From an uncultured Lachnospiraceae bacterium (GTDB lineage Bacteria > Bacillota > Clostridia > Lachnospirales > Lachnospiraceae): a stretch of DNA of 64,000 nt. A model generated the notes under the pieces. The model saw nothing but the letters and a program-made list of their open reading frames with translations. It had not been told where the DNA came from and did not search any database. Shown here piece by piece: positions 54,767-62,822 of the stretch (within the stretch, counting starts at the first letter, position 1; every line of letters starts with the position of its first letter). A program made the position numbers and the translations under genes. The stretch is taken from NCBI GenBank assembly GCA_944381485.1, contig CALWLI010000010.1:1-64000 (forward strand), read 5' to 3'.

Positions 54767-55459
54767 ATGATACAGGCAAAATACTTTCTGTCAAGAAATA
54801 GTATTGAAAGCTCAGATATTAAGTATATAGTTCGCGAGTATGGAAGGACCTCTGTATATCTCAAAAACGGCAAGCTTATAAAGACCTACATACCGGTAAA
54901 ATCCTTTTTGGATTTTTTACCGAAAGAGGAATTTATCAATATAAATAAAGGAATACTTTTGGCCAAGTCGTATGTTATACGCGTAAAGAAATGTGAGTAT
55001 ACCACTGCTGACGGCCACAAGTTTGAGGGAAGGCACCGCGCTTTAAAAGAACACTTGAAAAATGAAATAGAATTGTCACTACCGGGTAAATTTCCCGCTC
55101 TGGGAAATCCTGAGAGCATAGGCACAAGGTTTTCCATTCTCAACAAGCTCCCCATTGCTTTTTGTGTGATCGAGCTTGTGACGGACAAGAAAGGAAGCCT
55201 TTCGGATTTTATTTTCCGCTATTGTAATGAGCGCATGGCTATACTGGAGAACAGACCTCTTGAAAACATGGCAGGCCTCTCTGTGAGCGAGCTCTATGCC
55301 ATCAAAGGAAAGCCCCGCTTTCAGCGTTATGCCGATGTTGCTGTAAACGGAAGCGACGACGTGGTTCATGACTATATACCCGAATTAGACAAAAATCTGG
55401 ATATTTACTGCTTTCAGCCCGAAAAAGGCTACTGTGCAATGGCCCTTATTGAAGAATAA
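54767..55459 (+). CDS. Transcription regulator with N-terminal LytTR and C-terminal PAS-like domain
   Basis: A 230-residue protein. Residues from about 15 to 105 form a LytTR DNA-binding domain (YIVREYGRTSVYLKNGKLIKTYIPVKSFLDFLP, FININKGILLAKSYVIRVKKCEYTTADGHKF). Residues from about 130 onward look like a PAS fold (LPIAFCVIELVTDKKGSLSDFIFRYCNERMAILENRP). LytTR is usually at the C-terminus after a receiver, so this order is uncommon. No phosphoacceptor domain exists, so it may sense a small ligand. It is divergent from citrate synthase 2, a likely target. Confidence 0.75.
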   Translation: MIQAKYFLSRNSIESSDIKYIVREYGRTSVYLKNGKLIKTYIPVKSFLDFLPKEEFININKGILLAKSYVIRVKKCEYTTADGHKFEGRHRALKEHLKNEIELSLPGKFPALGNPESIGTRFSILNKLPIAFCVIELVTDKKGSLSDFIFRYCNERMAILENRPLENMAGLSVSELYAIKGKPRFQRYADVAVNGSDDVVHDYIPELDKNLDIYCFQPEKGYCAMALIEE

Positions 55460-55467
55460 GGGCTTTT
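55442..55467 (+). terminator. Terminator overlapping the end of the LytTR gene
   Basis: GCCCTTATT-GAAG-AATAAGGGC followed by TTTT; the stop codon lies in the loop and right arm of the stem. Confidence 0.85.
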
Positions 55468-55556
55468 ATATTTTATTGATCAAATTGGTAAAAATATATC
55501 TTCCCCATTTTTAACAAAAATATTATAATAATGAAAAATCTGTAAGGAGAAGCGCT

Positions 55557-56054
55557 TTGAATACCGAAAATTCAGATAAATCATCTTTCAGTGAACCTAT
55601 GTACAAGCTTAATGAGCTCTCCGACGCTCTATATAGGTTTGTTATGCTCTATAGGGATTACATGAACGATACTCATGACTACGGTTCCGGTGACATGCTC
55701 AGCATGGTTGAAATGCACACATTGACTGCAATAGATGACAACCCCGGTATAACTATAAATCAAATGGCCAAAATGTGGCACAGAACTAACGGTGCCATAT
55801 CTCAAACAGCTACAAAGCTGGAAGCCAAGTCTTATATTATCAGAAAAAAAATGGACGGCAATGCCAAAAATATCCACCTGTTTACAACTCCGAAGGGTAA
55901 GACATTGAGTGAAAAGCACAAAATGTATGATTCTGCCGAGGTTGCAGAGACCGTCAAGGAGCTTATGTATGTACATTCCTGTACTGCCGAGGAAGTCGAT
56001 GCTTTTTTCAAAGTCATAAAAGTTTATATTGATCTTTTGGAAGAGGATGAGTAA
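55557..56054 (+). CDS. MarR-family transcription regulator
   Basis: A 165-residue winged-helix protein. The helix-turn-helix is in VEMHTLTAIDDNPGITINQMAKMWHRTNGAISQTATKLEAKSYI and the wing is KKMDGNAKNIHLFTTPKGK. The start is a TTG with AAGGAG seven bases upstream. It lies 95 bases before the M20 amidohydrolase gene on the same strand, and the candidate operator TTTTTATTTAGTAGCTAAA stands at that gene and at the malY-like operon, making this the likely repressor of both. No such site is seen before its own start. Confidence 0.88.
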   Translation: MNTENSDKSSFSEPMYKLNELSDALYRFVMLYRDYMNDTHDYGSGDMLSMVEMHTLTAIDDNPGITINQMAKMWHRTNGAISQTATKLEAKSYIIRKKMDGNAKNIHLFTTPKGKTLSEKHKMYDSAEVAETVKELMYVHSCTAEEVDAFFKVIKVYIDLLEEDE

Positions 56055-56067
56055 TCCTCTTTTTTAT

Positions 56068-56096
56068 TGACACTTTACAGGCCAAATTCTATAATG
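56068..56096 (+). promoter_or_regulatory. Consensus promoter of the amidohydrolase gene
   Basis: TTGACA (56068-56073), exactly 17 bases and TATAAT (56091-56096): a perfect sigma-A match. Such a strong promoter needs a repressor, and an operator-like site begins about ten bases downstream. Confidence 0.88.
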
Positions 56097-56106
56097 GATC
56101 TATCCC

Positions 56107-56125
56107 TTTTTATTTAGTAGCTAAA
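56107..56125 (+). promoter_or_regulatory. Candidate MarR operator, site 1
   Basis: TTTTTATTTAGTAGCTAAA contains TTTAG and CTAAA as inverted arms around TAG. It covers roughly positions +5 to +22 of the amidohydrolase transcript. The same 19 bases occur at 60988-61006. Confidence 0.7.
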
Positions 56126-56148
56126 CTTTTTTTGAAAGGGGTGAATAT

Positions 56149-57546
56149 ATGAATATCAAAGATATTATAAAAGACAAAGAAAAAGAGTTTATTGATGTCG
56201 CCTTTGATATATGGACTTATGCCGAAGTAGGCTATAAAGAATTCAAGTCCTCGAAAAGACTATGCGACTGCCTCCGTGAAGAGGGATTTAAGGTGAACTC
56301 GGATATACCCGGACTCCCCACCGCCTTTGTTGCTGAGTACGGGAGCGGAAGGCCCATTGTGGCTTTTTGGTCGGAATATGATGCCCTTCCCGGTCTCTCT
56401 CAGAAGGTGAAAGCTTCAAAAGAACCTTCAGTAGAGGGGGCTCCCGGCCACGGTTGCGGACACAATCTCTTGGGAACAGCTTCTCTTGCCGCTGCAGTGG
56501 CAATTAAAGAACTCATTAAATCCGGAGAGATCAAAGGCACCGTAAGGCTCTATGGAACTCCTGCCGAGGAGCTCCTTACCGGAAAAGTCGTAATGGTAAA
56601 GATGGGGCTTTTCGACGACGTTGACGCTGTGATAGGCTGGCATCCCGAGCGCCTTAATATGGTCATGGAAACCCCCACCTCCGCGGTATATCAGGCGAAA
56701 TTTCACTATAAAGGAAAGACGGCCCATGCCGCTGTGGATCCCTGGAACGGAAGGAGTGCCTTGGATGCGGTAGAGCTTCTCAATATATCCGCAAACTATT
56801 TGAGGGAGCATGTTCCTCCGGGAACCACCCTCCACTACTCTACAATAACTGATCCTCTGGCGCCAAACATAGTGCCTGAAAATGCCACAGCCTGGTACTT
56901 TGTGAGAGCTCAGAAGAGGGATGTGGCCAAGTCCGTCTATGAGAGGCTGGTGCGCTGTGCAAAGGCAGCCGCCGAGATGACGGATACCAATGTCACTGTG
57001 GAATTCTGCGGTGGCTGCTCCGACTACCTGCCCAACAGGACTATAGAGAAGTATCTGCATAAGGCCATGGAAAGCTGTGATCCCATAAGCTATACTGAGG
57101 AGGAGATGGATTTCATCAGTGAGATGACAAAGACTCTTCCGGGTGCTCTTGAGGCTTCGCAGAATCAGGTTAGGTCGGATTACGGAATAAACGTCAACGA
57201 TAAATTAATATGTGATTTCTTTGCTCCCCTCTCCGAGACGAAGAGAAAGACCTGCATCACAGGTTCCATGGATATAGGGGATGTAAGCTACATAGTCCCT
57301 ACCGCTCAAATAAACATTGCCTGCTACGGCTACGCCATTGCCGGACACAGCTGGCAGGTTGCCGCATATGCGGGCCACAGCGTCGGCATGAAGGGAATGC
57401 TTAAGGCAGGGGAAGTCATGGCAAAGGGGGCAAAGCTTCTGTTTGAAGATCCTGAGATCATAGACAGGGCAAAGGAGGAGCTCAAGGAGAGCCTGGGCGG
57501 AAAGCCCTATGAGTCTCCTCTTCCCGAGGGATACAAGCCCTTCTGA
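56149..57546 (+). CDS. M20-family amidohydrolase (AbgB-like)
   Basis: A 465-residue metal-dependent amidohydrolase close to AbgB, the p-aminobenzoyl-glutamate hydrolase subunit. Metal ligands are seen in GHGCGHN, GTPAEE and GWHPE, and the middle dimerisation domain starts at FHYKGKTAHAAVDPWNGRSALDA. The family removes acyl or aminoacyl groups from amino acids; no AbgA-like partner is next to it. It is controlled by a consensus promoter with the candidate MarR operator and ends in a strong terminator. The C-S lyase operon sharing the operator suggests the product could be a cysteine conjugate, which is inference. Confidence 0.88.
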   Translation: MNIKDIIKDKEKEFIDVAFDIWTYAEVGYKEFKSSKRLCDCLREEGFKVNSDIPGLPTAFVAEYGSGRPIVAFWSEYDALPGLSQKVKASKEPSVEGAPGHGCGHNLLGTASLAAAVAIKELIKSGEIKGTVRLYGTPAEELLTGKVVMVKMGLFDDVDAVIGWHPERLNMVMETPTSAVYQAKFHYKGKTAHAAVDPWNGRSALDAVELLNISANYLREHVPPGTTLHYSTITDPLAPNIVPENATAWYFVRAQKRDVAKSVYERLVRCAKAAAEMTDTNVTVEFCGGCSDYLPNRTIEKYLHKAMESCDPISYTEEEMDFISEMTKTLPGALEASQNQVRSDYGINVNDKLICDFFAPLSETKRKTCITGSMDIGDVSYIVPTAQINIACYGYAIAGHSWQVAAYAGHSVGMKGMLKAGEVMAKGAKLLFEDPEIIDRAKEELKESLGGKPYESPLPEGYKPF

Positions 57547-57586
57547 CGCTTTTATTTCAAAAAGACAATAGTTACATTTATTAAAT

Positions 57587-57612
57587 TATAGGCGGGGAAA
57601 TCCCCGCCTATA
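57587..57612 (+). terminator. GC-rich hairpin after the amidohydrolase gene
   Basis: TATAGGCGGGG and CCCCGCCTATA pair perfectly around AAAT. There is no T-run, so it may protect the 3' end or help the next terminator. Confidence 0.55.
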
Positions 57613-57645
57613 ATGCAATGAATAATATCCGTTCCTAAGCAATAA

Positions 57646-57706
57646 AAACTCTCCCGCTCTCAGGCAAGCACAGGCTTTGTTCCCTTGAGCGGGAGAAATC
57701 TTTTTT
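57646..57706. terminator. Bidirectional terminator between amidohydrolase and DUF819 genes
   Basis: TCTCCCGCTC and GAGCGGGAGA form a 10-bp stem with six T's after it on the plus strand and five on the minus strand, serving both convergent genes. Confidence 0.85.
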
Positions 57707-57740
57707 GTGAAGCTTTGCGAAAAAAGTACGCCGCTTTTTA

Positions 57741-58931
57741 TTACTTAACCATCATATCTATTACGTTTCCTACAAAGAGTCCCGTAAATGTTCCTATAAC
57801 CGGTCCTATAGCCGCCATAACGGTCGCTATGGTGATATAAGCCTTGTTGCCGTATGCTGTAGCAACAACCGGTGCCGAGGAGTTGCCTCCTATGGTTGCT
57901 ATGGAAGCGCAGCCCAGGGTCTGAAGATCCACGCGCAGCAGCTTTGCCGCAACTATCATGAATACAGCGTGGATGATAAGGGCTGTAGCGCTGGTTGCAA
58001 GGAAGTATCCTGCATCCTTGAATACGCCGAGGTCGATTCCGACACAGCCGAGAAGCAGCATCACCATCGCCAGAGTTCCACTTATTGCAGGAAGTGCGGG
58101 GTTCTGTCCGAGCTTTGTGTAGGTTCCCACGAAAAGGCTGACAACTGTTACTATAAGGTACATGGTTATGCTCTGGGAGACTGAAGGGAATATAGCCTCA
58201 ACCTTCTCTCCTATAACGAGTGAAACGAGCTCAAGCATCATTGCTATTCCGAGTACTATGAATATATCTCTCGCGCTTGTGTTCCTTCCCGCCTCAGCGG
58301 TGCTGTCAGCTATGTTTGACGCCGCCTCCTCTATGGGCCTGATGTCCGCCTTTGTCCACTTGTTGAACTTGTCCGCAACGATAGGTACAAGGACTATAAG
58401 CATAGTCATCCAAGGTGTGAATACAACGTAGATGAGAAGCAGCGCGTTTGCAAGGCCTCCGTCTGAAAGCTCTGCGATATTAGCCGCAGCATAGAGGTTC
58501 TCAGGGCCTCCTATAAAGGATCCTGTAACAGCCGCCATTGTTCCGCCCATCTCGGGGATGTTGAGCTTTGAAGCGAAGGCAACTCCTGCAACTATCATAC
58601 CGAGTATGATACTTATACAGGTGAGCACATACACCAACAAAAGCTTGGGGCCGAGCTTTAACATCTTTCTTCCGTCAGACTGTACGACTGCAGTAAAGAT
58701 GAGAAGCGGAACACCGTAATCCGTCATAGCCTGCTTGGTTGCCGTCACCTGAGATCCCTCCTCATAGGACCAAAGCCCGAAGTGGCTGCAAAGGATGAAC
58801 AGCACGTAAAATACTATAAGCGTAGGCACTACCTTGAATGCCCTTGAATTGCCGAATTTCTCTGTAAAAACATAGTACAAAGCTAGCAAAGCAAAAACTG
58901 ATGCCGCAAAGCCAAAACCGGTAGTTATCAT
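57741..58931 (-). CDS. DUF819-family membrane protein, probable transporter
   Basis: A 396-residue protein with about eleven membrane segments. MGGTMAAVTGSFIGGPENLYAAANIAEL and CASIATIGGNSSAPVVATAYG are the paired Gly-rich blocks of DUF819 (YjcL type), whose two halves look like an ancient duplication as in ion-coupled carriers. Function is not established in the family. It is the last gene of the malY-VOC-DUF819 operon and may import or export the pathway's compound. Confidence 0.8.
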   Translation of the reverse strand: MITTGFGFAASVFALLALYYVFTEKFGNSRAFKVVPTLIVFYVLFILCSHFGLWSYEEGSQVTATKQAMTDYGVPLLIFTAVVQSDGRKMLKLGPKLLLVYVLTCISIILGMIVAGVAFASKLNIPEMGGTMAAVTGSFIGGPENLYAAANIAELSDGGLANALLLIYVVFTPWMTMLIVLVPIVADKFNKWTKADIRPIEEAASNIADSTAEAGRNTSARDIFIVLGIAMMLELVSLVIGEKVEAIFPSVSQSITMYLIVTVVSLFVGTYTKLGQNPALPAISGTLAMVMLLLGCVGIDLGVFKDAGYFLATSATALIIHAVFMIVAAKLLRVDLQTLGCASIATIGGNSSAPVVATAYGNKAYITIATVMAAIGPVIGTFTGLFVGNVIDMMVK

Positions 58932-58949
58932 AATTCCCCCTCCTTGTTT

Positions 58950-59777
58950 TTATTTTTCAAAGACCATAAAAATATTCAGTTCGTCAAGGAGATCCACGAC
59001 TATGGAGCCGTTTACTTCCTTGAAGGGATAGCCCGAAGCCTTCACGCACTCAAGACACTTACTCATATCCTCAGTCTTCAGAATTAGTCCCGCCTTGTTA
59101 AGTTTTCCCTTCTCTGTGTCAAGACAGAAGCGCTCCTTACATTCCTCACTGCTCATGAAGGTGAGCTTTCTTATCCCCTCTTCCTTTTCGTAGTCTCCCA
59201 GGCCCTCCTGAAAGTCTTCTATCCCCTTCTTTACCTTGTCTGAATAATCGGAAGACTCTGAGAAAAGAACCACTTCCTCTATCCTTGACGCATAATTTTC
59301 ATGCTCATATCTGTTGTTCTTGTAGAAAAGACCTCTGGTCTTGTGCTCAACAGCTCCTATAAGAACATTTTCTATTATTTCCTTCTCCAAAAGTATGCAG
59401 TCGAATCTTGCCTCGCCCTTGTTCTCTCCGTGATCGGCGTATCTTCCGGCGTGAACTATATCACTGCTCTGAAGCCCCTTCTCCTCAGAGTTTTTATATG
59501 CCTCCTCAATATCTTTGCAGGCAAACTCAAAGTATATGAGGCCTCCCTCGGTTATTTCATATTCCCTGTAGCCTGTGGGCTTTTCCAGGACACATTCCAT
59601 ATATCCGTTATCCAATACAAAGTGTGCGTTTGCAGGAAGTTTTCCCTCCTTGTCCGGGATGAGATGATCACATCCTCCGGCGGCTCTGAATCCAAGCTTA
59701 AAGAGGGCTTTACTTGTATCAGGATTTTTGTTGCTGAAAAGTCCTAAATGGTCGATCTTTGCATCGATATTTATCAT
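58950..59777 (-). CDS. VOC-superfamily (glyoxalase-like) protein
   Basis: A 275-residue protein with two halves of the vicinal-oxygen-chelate fold. The N-terminal IDHLGLFSNKNPDTSKALFKLGFRAAGG with LIYFEFACKDIEEAYKNSEEKG resembles the Glyoxalase_3-like group; the C-terminal part ends NIFMVFEK. Candidate metal ligands (His10, Glu residues) exist but the site cannot be confirmed by eye. Its ATG overlaps the stop of the aminotransferase-like gene (ATGA). Substrate unknown. Confidence 0.75.
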   Translation of the reverse strand: MINIDAKIDHLGLFSNKNPDTSKALFKLGFRAAGGCDHLIPDKEGKLPANAHFVLDNGYMECVLEKPTGYREYEITEGGLIYFEFACKDIEEAYKNSEEKGLQSSDIVHAGRYADHGENKGEARFDCILLEKEIIENVLIGAVEHKTRGLFYKNNRYEHENYASRIEEVVLFSESSDYSDKVKKGIEDFQEGLGDYEKEEGIRKLTFMSSEECKERFCLDTEKGKLNKAGLILKTEDMSKCLECVKASGYPFKEVNGSIVVDLLDELNIFMVFEK

Positions 59778-60973
59778 TTATTTTTCCTCCATTCATCTAC
59801 AGCTTTCTTAAGCCTGTCGAGAGCCTCCTCAAGAACGCTCACATGGCAAGCAAGGTTCCATCTCTCAAATCCGTCTCCCTCCGGTCCGAACATATGTCCC
59901 TCATCCAGGTAAAGAAGTGCCTTCTCCTTCATAAATTTCTCAAGCTCATCATATTTCATTCCCAGTTCTCTGCAGTCAAGCCAGATAAGATAGGTTCCCT
60001 CCATAGGCATTACCTTGATCTCCGGTATGTTCTTTGCGAGATAATCCGTCATGAACTTTCGATTGTTGTCTATTACCTCAATGAGCTCATCCAGCCATTT
60101 TTCTCCATATCTGTAAGCCGCCTCGCAGGCCCTGTAGCCCAGAGGGCTTACAGTATAATGCTCTTGTCCGAGAGCTACCTCGTCGTAGTAGTGCTTTCTC
60201 ATGGCAGGATCCTTGATTATAGTGCTTGAATTCTGCATTCCCGCAAGATTGAATCCCTTCGACGGCGCTGTAAATACTACGCAGTGATCCGCTATCTCCT
60301 CTGAGATCGAAGCAAGACAAGTATGTTTGTATCCCGGCAGTATCAGATCGTGATGAGCTTCATCATCTGCTATGAGAACATTGTTATCAATGCAAATGCG
60401 GGCAAGACGAGTGAGTTCCTCCTTGGTCCACACCCTTCCGACGGGATTGTGAGGATTACAAATGAAGATCATTGTAGTCTTTTCATCCTTTGCCTTCCTC
60501 TCTATGTCCTCAAAGTTTATCTGATACTTTCCATCCTTAAACACAAGGGAGCTGGTCACTATGTTTCTGTCATTATTGCCAACTATGCCATAAAAGGGGT
60601 CATAGACAGGTGAAACGATTATCACGTTATCTCCGGGTTTTGTGAAGGCTGCAAGCGCAACATATAAGGACGGTAGAACACCATTCATATCCACGATCCA
60701 GTCAGGTTCTATATTCCAGTTATGTCTCCTTGCCATCCAGTCAACTACAGCCTCGTAGTAAGCAGGATACCCTCCATAATAGGCTAAAACTCCATTGTCG
60801 CTGTCAAGGAAATCCTTTATTGCCTGAATTATCTCAGGCGCATTCTTAAATTCCATGTCGGCAGCAGAAAAAGGAGTTATCTCCGGAGCCAGATTTCCGT
60901 TGTGTGCGGCCATTGCTGTCCACTTTAAAGACCCTGAGCCTTTTCTGGAGCCGATTCTGTTAAAATTATACAT
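59774..60973 (-). CDS. MalY/PatB-type PLP enzyme (C-S beta-lyase or aminotransferase)
   Basis: A 399-residue fold-type I PLP enzyme, started at the ATG at 60973 after GAGGAGG. MYNFNRIGSRKGSGSLKW and ITPFSAADMEFKNAPEIIQAI are MalY/PatB hallmarks; ICNPHNPVGRVWTKEEL and the Schiff-base Lys in TAPSKGFNLAGMQNS are present. Relatives split cystathionine or cysteine S-conjugates to thiol, pyruvate and ammonia. It heads an operon with VOC and DUF819 genes under a promoter that carries the candidate MarR site. Confidence 0.9.
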   Translation of the reverse strand: MYNFNRIGSRKGSGSLKWTAMAAHNGNLAPEITPFSAADMEFKNAPEIIQAIKDFLDSDNGVLAYYGGYPAYYEAVVDWMARRHNWNIEPDWIVDMNGVLPSLYVALAAFTKPGDNVIIVSPVYDPFYGIVGNNDRNIVTSSLVFKDGKYQINFEDIERKAKDEKTTMIFICNPHNPVGRVWTKEELTRLARICIDNNVLIADDEAHHDLILPGYKHTCLASISEEIADHCVVFTAPSKGFNLAGMQNSSTIIKDPAMRKHYYDEVALGQEHYTVSPLGYRACEAAYRYGEKWLDELIEVIDNNRKFMTDYLAKNIPEIKVMPMEGTYLIWLDCRELGMKYDELEKFMKEKALLYLDEGHMFGPEGDGFERWNLACHVSVLEEALDRLKKAVDEWRKNK

Positions 60974-60987
60974 TTTCGCCCTCCTCA

Positions 60988-61010
60988 TTTTTATTTAGTA
61001 GCTAAATAAA
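60988..61010 (-). promoter_or_regulatory. Candidate MarR operator, site 2
   Basis: TTTATTTAG-TAG-CTAAATAAA (60990-61010) has two perfect 9-base arms. It shares 19 identical bases with site 1, including the TAG spacer in the same plus-strand orientation, and it starts directly at the -10 box of the operon it faces. Confidence 0.75.
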
Positions 61011-61038
61011 AAATAACATTGAAATGCTACCATGTCAA
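61010..61038 (-). promoter_or_regulatory. Promoter of the malY-VOC-DUF819 operon
   Basis: TTGACA (61033-61038), 17 bases and TATTTT (61010-61015) preceded by TGT on the minus strand: a strong extended -10 promoter overlapped by operator site 2. Confidence 0.75.
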
Positions 61039-61151
61039 TTATTTTTGCCATTTTCTACTATTTTTACCAGTTTTTATTCTGTTTTTTGTGCATTAATTAC
61101 GGATATATTTTATTAAGTATAATATTTTTTACTCATAAAACGAACTACTGT

Positions 61152-61206
61152 AAAAAAGCTCATTACAAAGCAGATCTCTCTTAAAGTATCTGTTTCATAA
61201 TGAGCT
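61152..61206 (-). terminator. Terminator after the amino acid binding-protein gene
   Basis: AGCTCATTA and TAATGAGCT form the outer stem with CAGAT/ATCTG inside; six T's follow on the minus strand. Confidence 0.85.
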
Positions 61207-61239
61207 TAAATAACTGTCTTATTATATTTTCTTATGTAC

Positions 61240-62079
61240 TTATTCTGCCCCGGATATGTCCGTACCGAAATACTTTTCCGCAAGCTCTGTCAGTTCTCCC
61301 GACTCGGAAAGTTCATTTAAGGCCGAGTCTATGGCTTTCCTTAGGATTTCAGTCTCCTCCCCCTTTCTCATGGGGATGGCAACCTGAGTTTCCTGAGGAG
61401 CAATACAGGCTATCTTTATGTCCGCATCAGGATGAGCCCTCATGTAGTCATAGTATGTGACCTCAGCGTTTAATGTCGCGTCTGTCCTTCCGCTTAAAAG
61501 AAGCTCAAAGGTCTGGTTCAGGTCATCTACTCCTGTCACCTCGGCACCATAGCTTTCCGCAAGCTCAGCATAGGTGCTTGAGATGGTATTTGCTGTATGT
61601 TTTCCCGAAAGGTCCTCCATAGTTTTTATATCATTATTGTCTCCCCTTACTATCACCGCTGTTCTGTTATATGCATAGGGAATGGAAAAATCATACTTCT
61701 CAGCTCTCTCCTCCGTAATATCAACTCCGTTTATCATTATGTCATATCTGCCCGCATCGATGCCCGCCAAAAGGCCGTCCCACTCGCCCTCAACAAACAC
61801 AGGTTCCACTCCCAGCTTTTCGGCTAACTTTTCTCCGACCTCCACATCGTAGCCCACAAGCCGATCCTCCTCGTCGTGGTAGGTCCAGGGAGCCCAAGTG
61901 CCTTCCATGGCTATGATCATCTCCCCTCTTTCCCTGATTTCAGAGAGCAGATCTCCGCTATTTGAGGTACTTTCCGCTCCTTTTTCACCTGCTGCCTCGC
62001 GGGTATTATCTGAGCAGCCTGCCAAAAGTGATGTAGAGACAGCCAAAGCTGTCAAAAATAAGATATATCTTTTTTTCAT
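61240..62079 (-). CDS. Amino acid ABC importer substrate-binding lipoprotein
   Basis: A 279-residue family-3 solute-binding lipoprotein. The start at 62079 has AAGGAG before it and gives the signal peptide MKKRYILFLTALAVSTSLLAGC. EGTWAPWTYHDEEDRLVGYDVEVGEKLAEKLGVEPVFVEGEWDGLLAGIDAGRYDIMING is typical of polar or sulfur amino acid binders. It follows its permease by 54 bases. The gene for the ATPase of this importer is not in the window. Confidence 0.9.
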   Translation of the reverse strand: MKKRYILFLTALAVSTSLLAGCSDNTREAAGEKGAESTSNSGDLLSEIRERGEMIIAMEGTWAPWTYHDEEDRLVGYDVEVGEKLAEKLGVEPVFVEGEWDGLLAGIDAGRYDIMINGVDITEERAEKYDFSIPYAYNRTAVIVRGDNNDIKTMEDLSGKHTANTISSTYAELAESYGAEVTGVDDLNQTFELLLSGRTDATLNAEVTYYDYMRAHPDADIKIACIAPQETQVAIPMRKGEETEILRKAIDSALNELSESGELTELAEKYFGTDISGAE

Positions 62080-62133
62080 GTATAGAAGTCTCCTTTTATG
62101 TAAGCGTAAATATTTCCCGTCTTGCATCCGGAT

Positions 62134-62799
62134 TTAAATCATTTTTTCTCCAAGCCGCTTCTCTCCCAAGCTCTGTACTTCGGTAAGGACTGTGCAGAAC
62201 ATAAGATAAATAAAACCCACCTCTATATACAGAATGAGAGGTTCATAGGTCCTTGCCACTATGCGCTGAGCAGCCATAAACATCTCCGTCACTGTTATAT
62301 TGGCGGCCAGGGATGTATCCTTAACCATTGCTATAAGTGAGTTTGCGAGGGTGGGAAAGGCTGTCCTTAAAGCCTGAGGAAATATTACTTTTCTTACGGT
62401 CTGCATCCTGTTCATGCCCAGACATAAGCCTGCCTCCATCTGTCCCTTAGGTACCGACTCCAGGGCTGCCCTTATTGTCTCGGCACAGTAGGCTCCCTCA
62501 TTAACGGAAAAAACCAGAACGGCGGCAGGAAAAGGATCTATAAGCAATCCCACCTTGGGGAGTCCGTAAAATACTATAAACAGCTGCACCAAAAGTGGCG
62601 TTCCTCTTATTATCCATATATAAAGCCTCGCTGCCTGCTTAAATATTTTTATATCAAAAAACTGTACAAGCGCCATAGAACAGGCAATAATAAGGGCCAG
62701 GGCAAAAGACAGCACTGTAAGTGGAACAGTCACTGTGATCCCCGGTATAAGTATCTTGAAAAACGAATCTGTCACAAGCTCAAACACACGATTCTCCAA
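62134..62799 (-). CDS. Amino acid ABC importer permease
   Basis: A 221-residue His/Glu-type permease with about four to five segments. GTPLLVQLFIVFYGLP and the EAA loop RAALESVPKGQMEAGLCLGMNRMQTVRKVIFPQALRTAFPTLANS are clear. The start appears to be a TTG with GGAG ten bases upstream. It starts 24 bases after the alpha/beta hydrolase stop. No ATPase gene is adjacent, so it must borrow one or use a distant gene. Confidence 0.9.
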   Translation of the reverse strand: MENRVFELVTDSFFKILIPGITVTVPLTVLSFALALIIACSMALVQFFDIKIFKQAARLYIWIIRGTPLLVQLFIVFYGLPKVGLLIDPFPAAVLVFSVNEGAYCAETIRAALESVPKGQMEAGLCLGMNRMQTVRKVIFPQALRTAFPTLANSLIAMVKDTSLAANITVTEMFMAAQRIVARTYEPLILYIEVGFIYLMFCTVLTEVQSLGEKRLGEKMI

Positions 62800-62822
62800 A
62801 CCGGAAATTCTCCAATCTTTGT

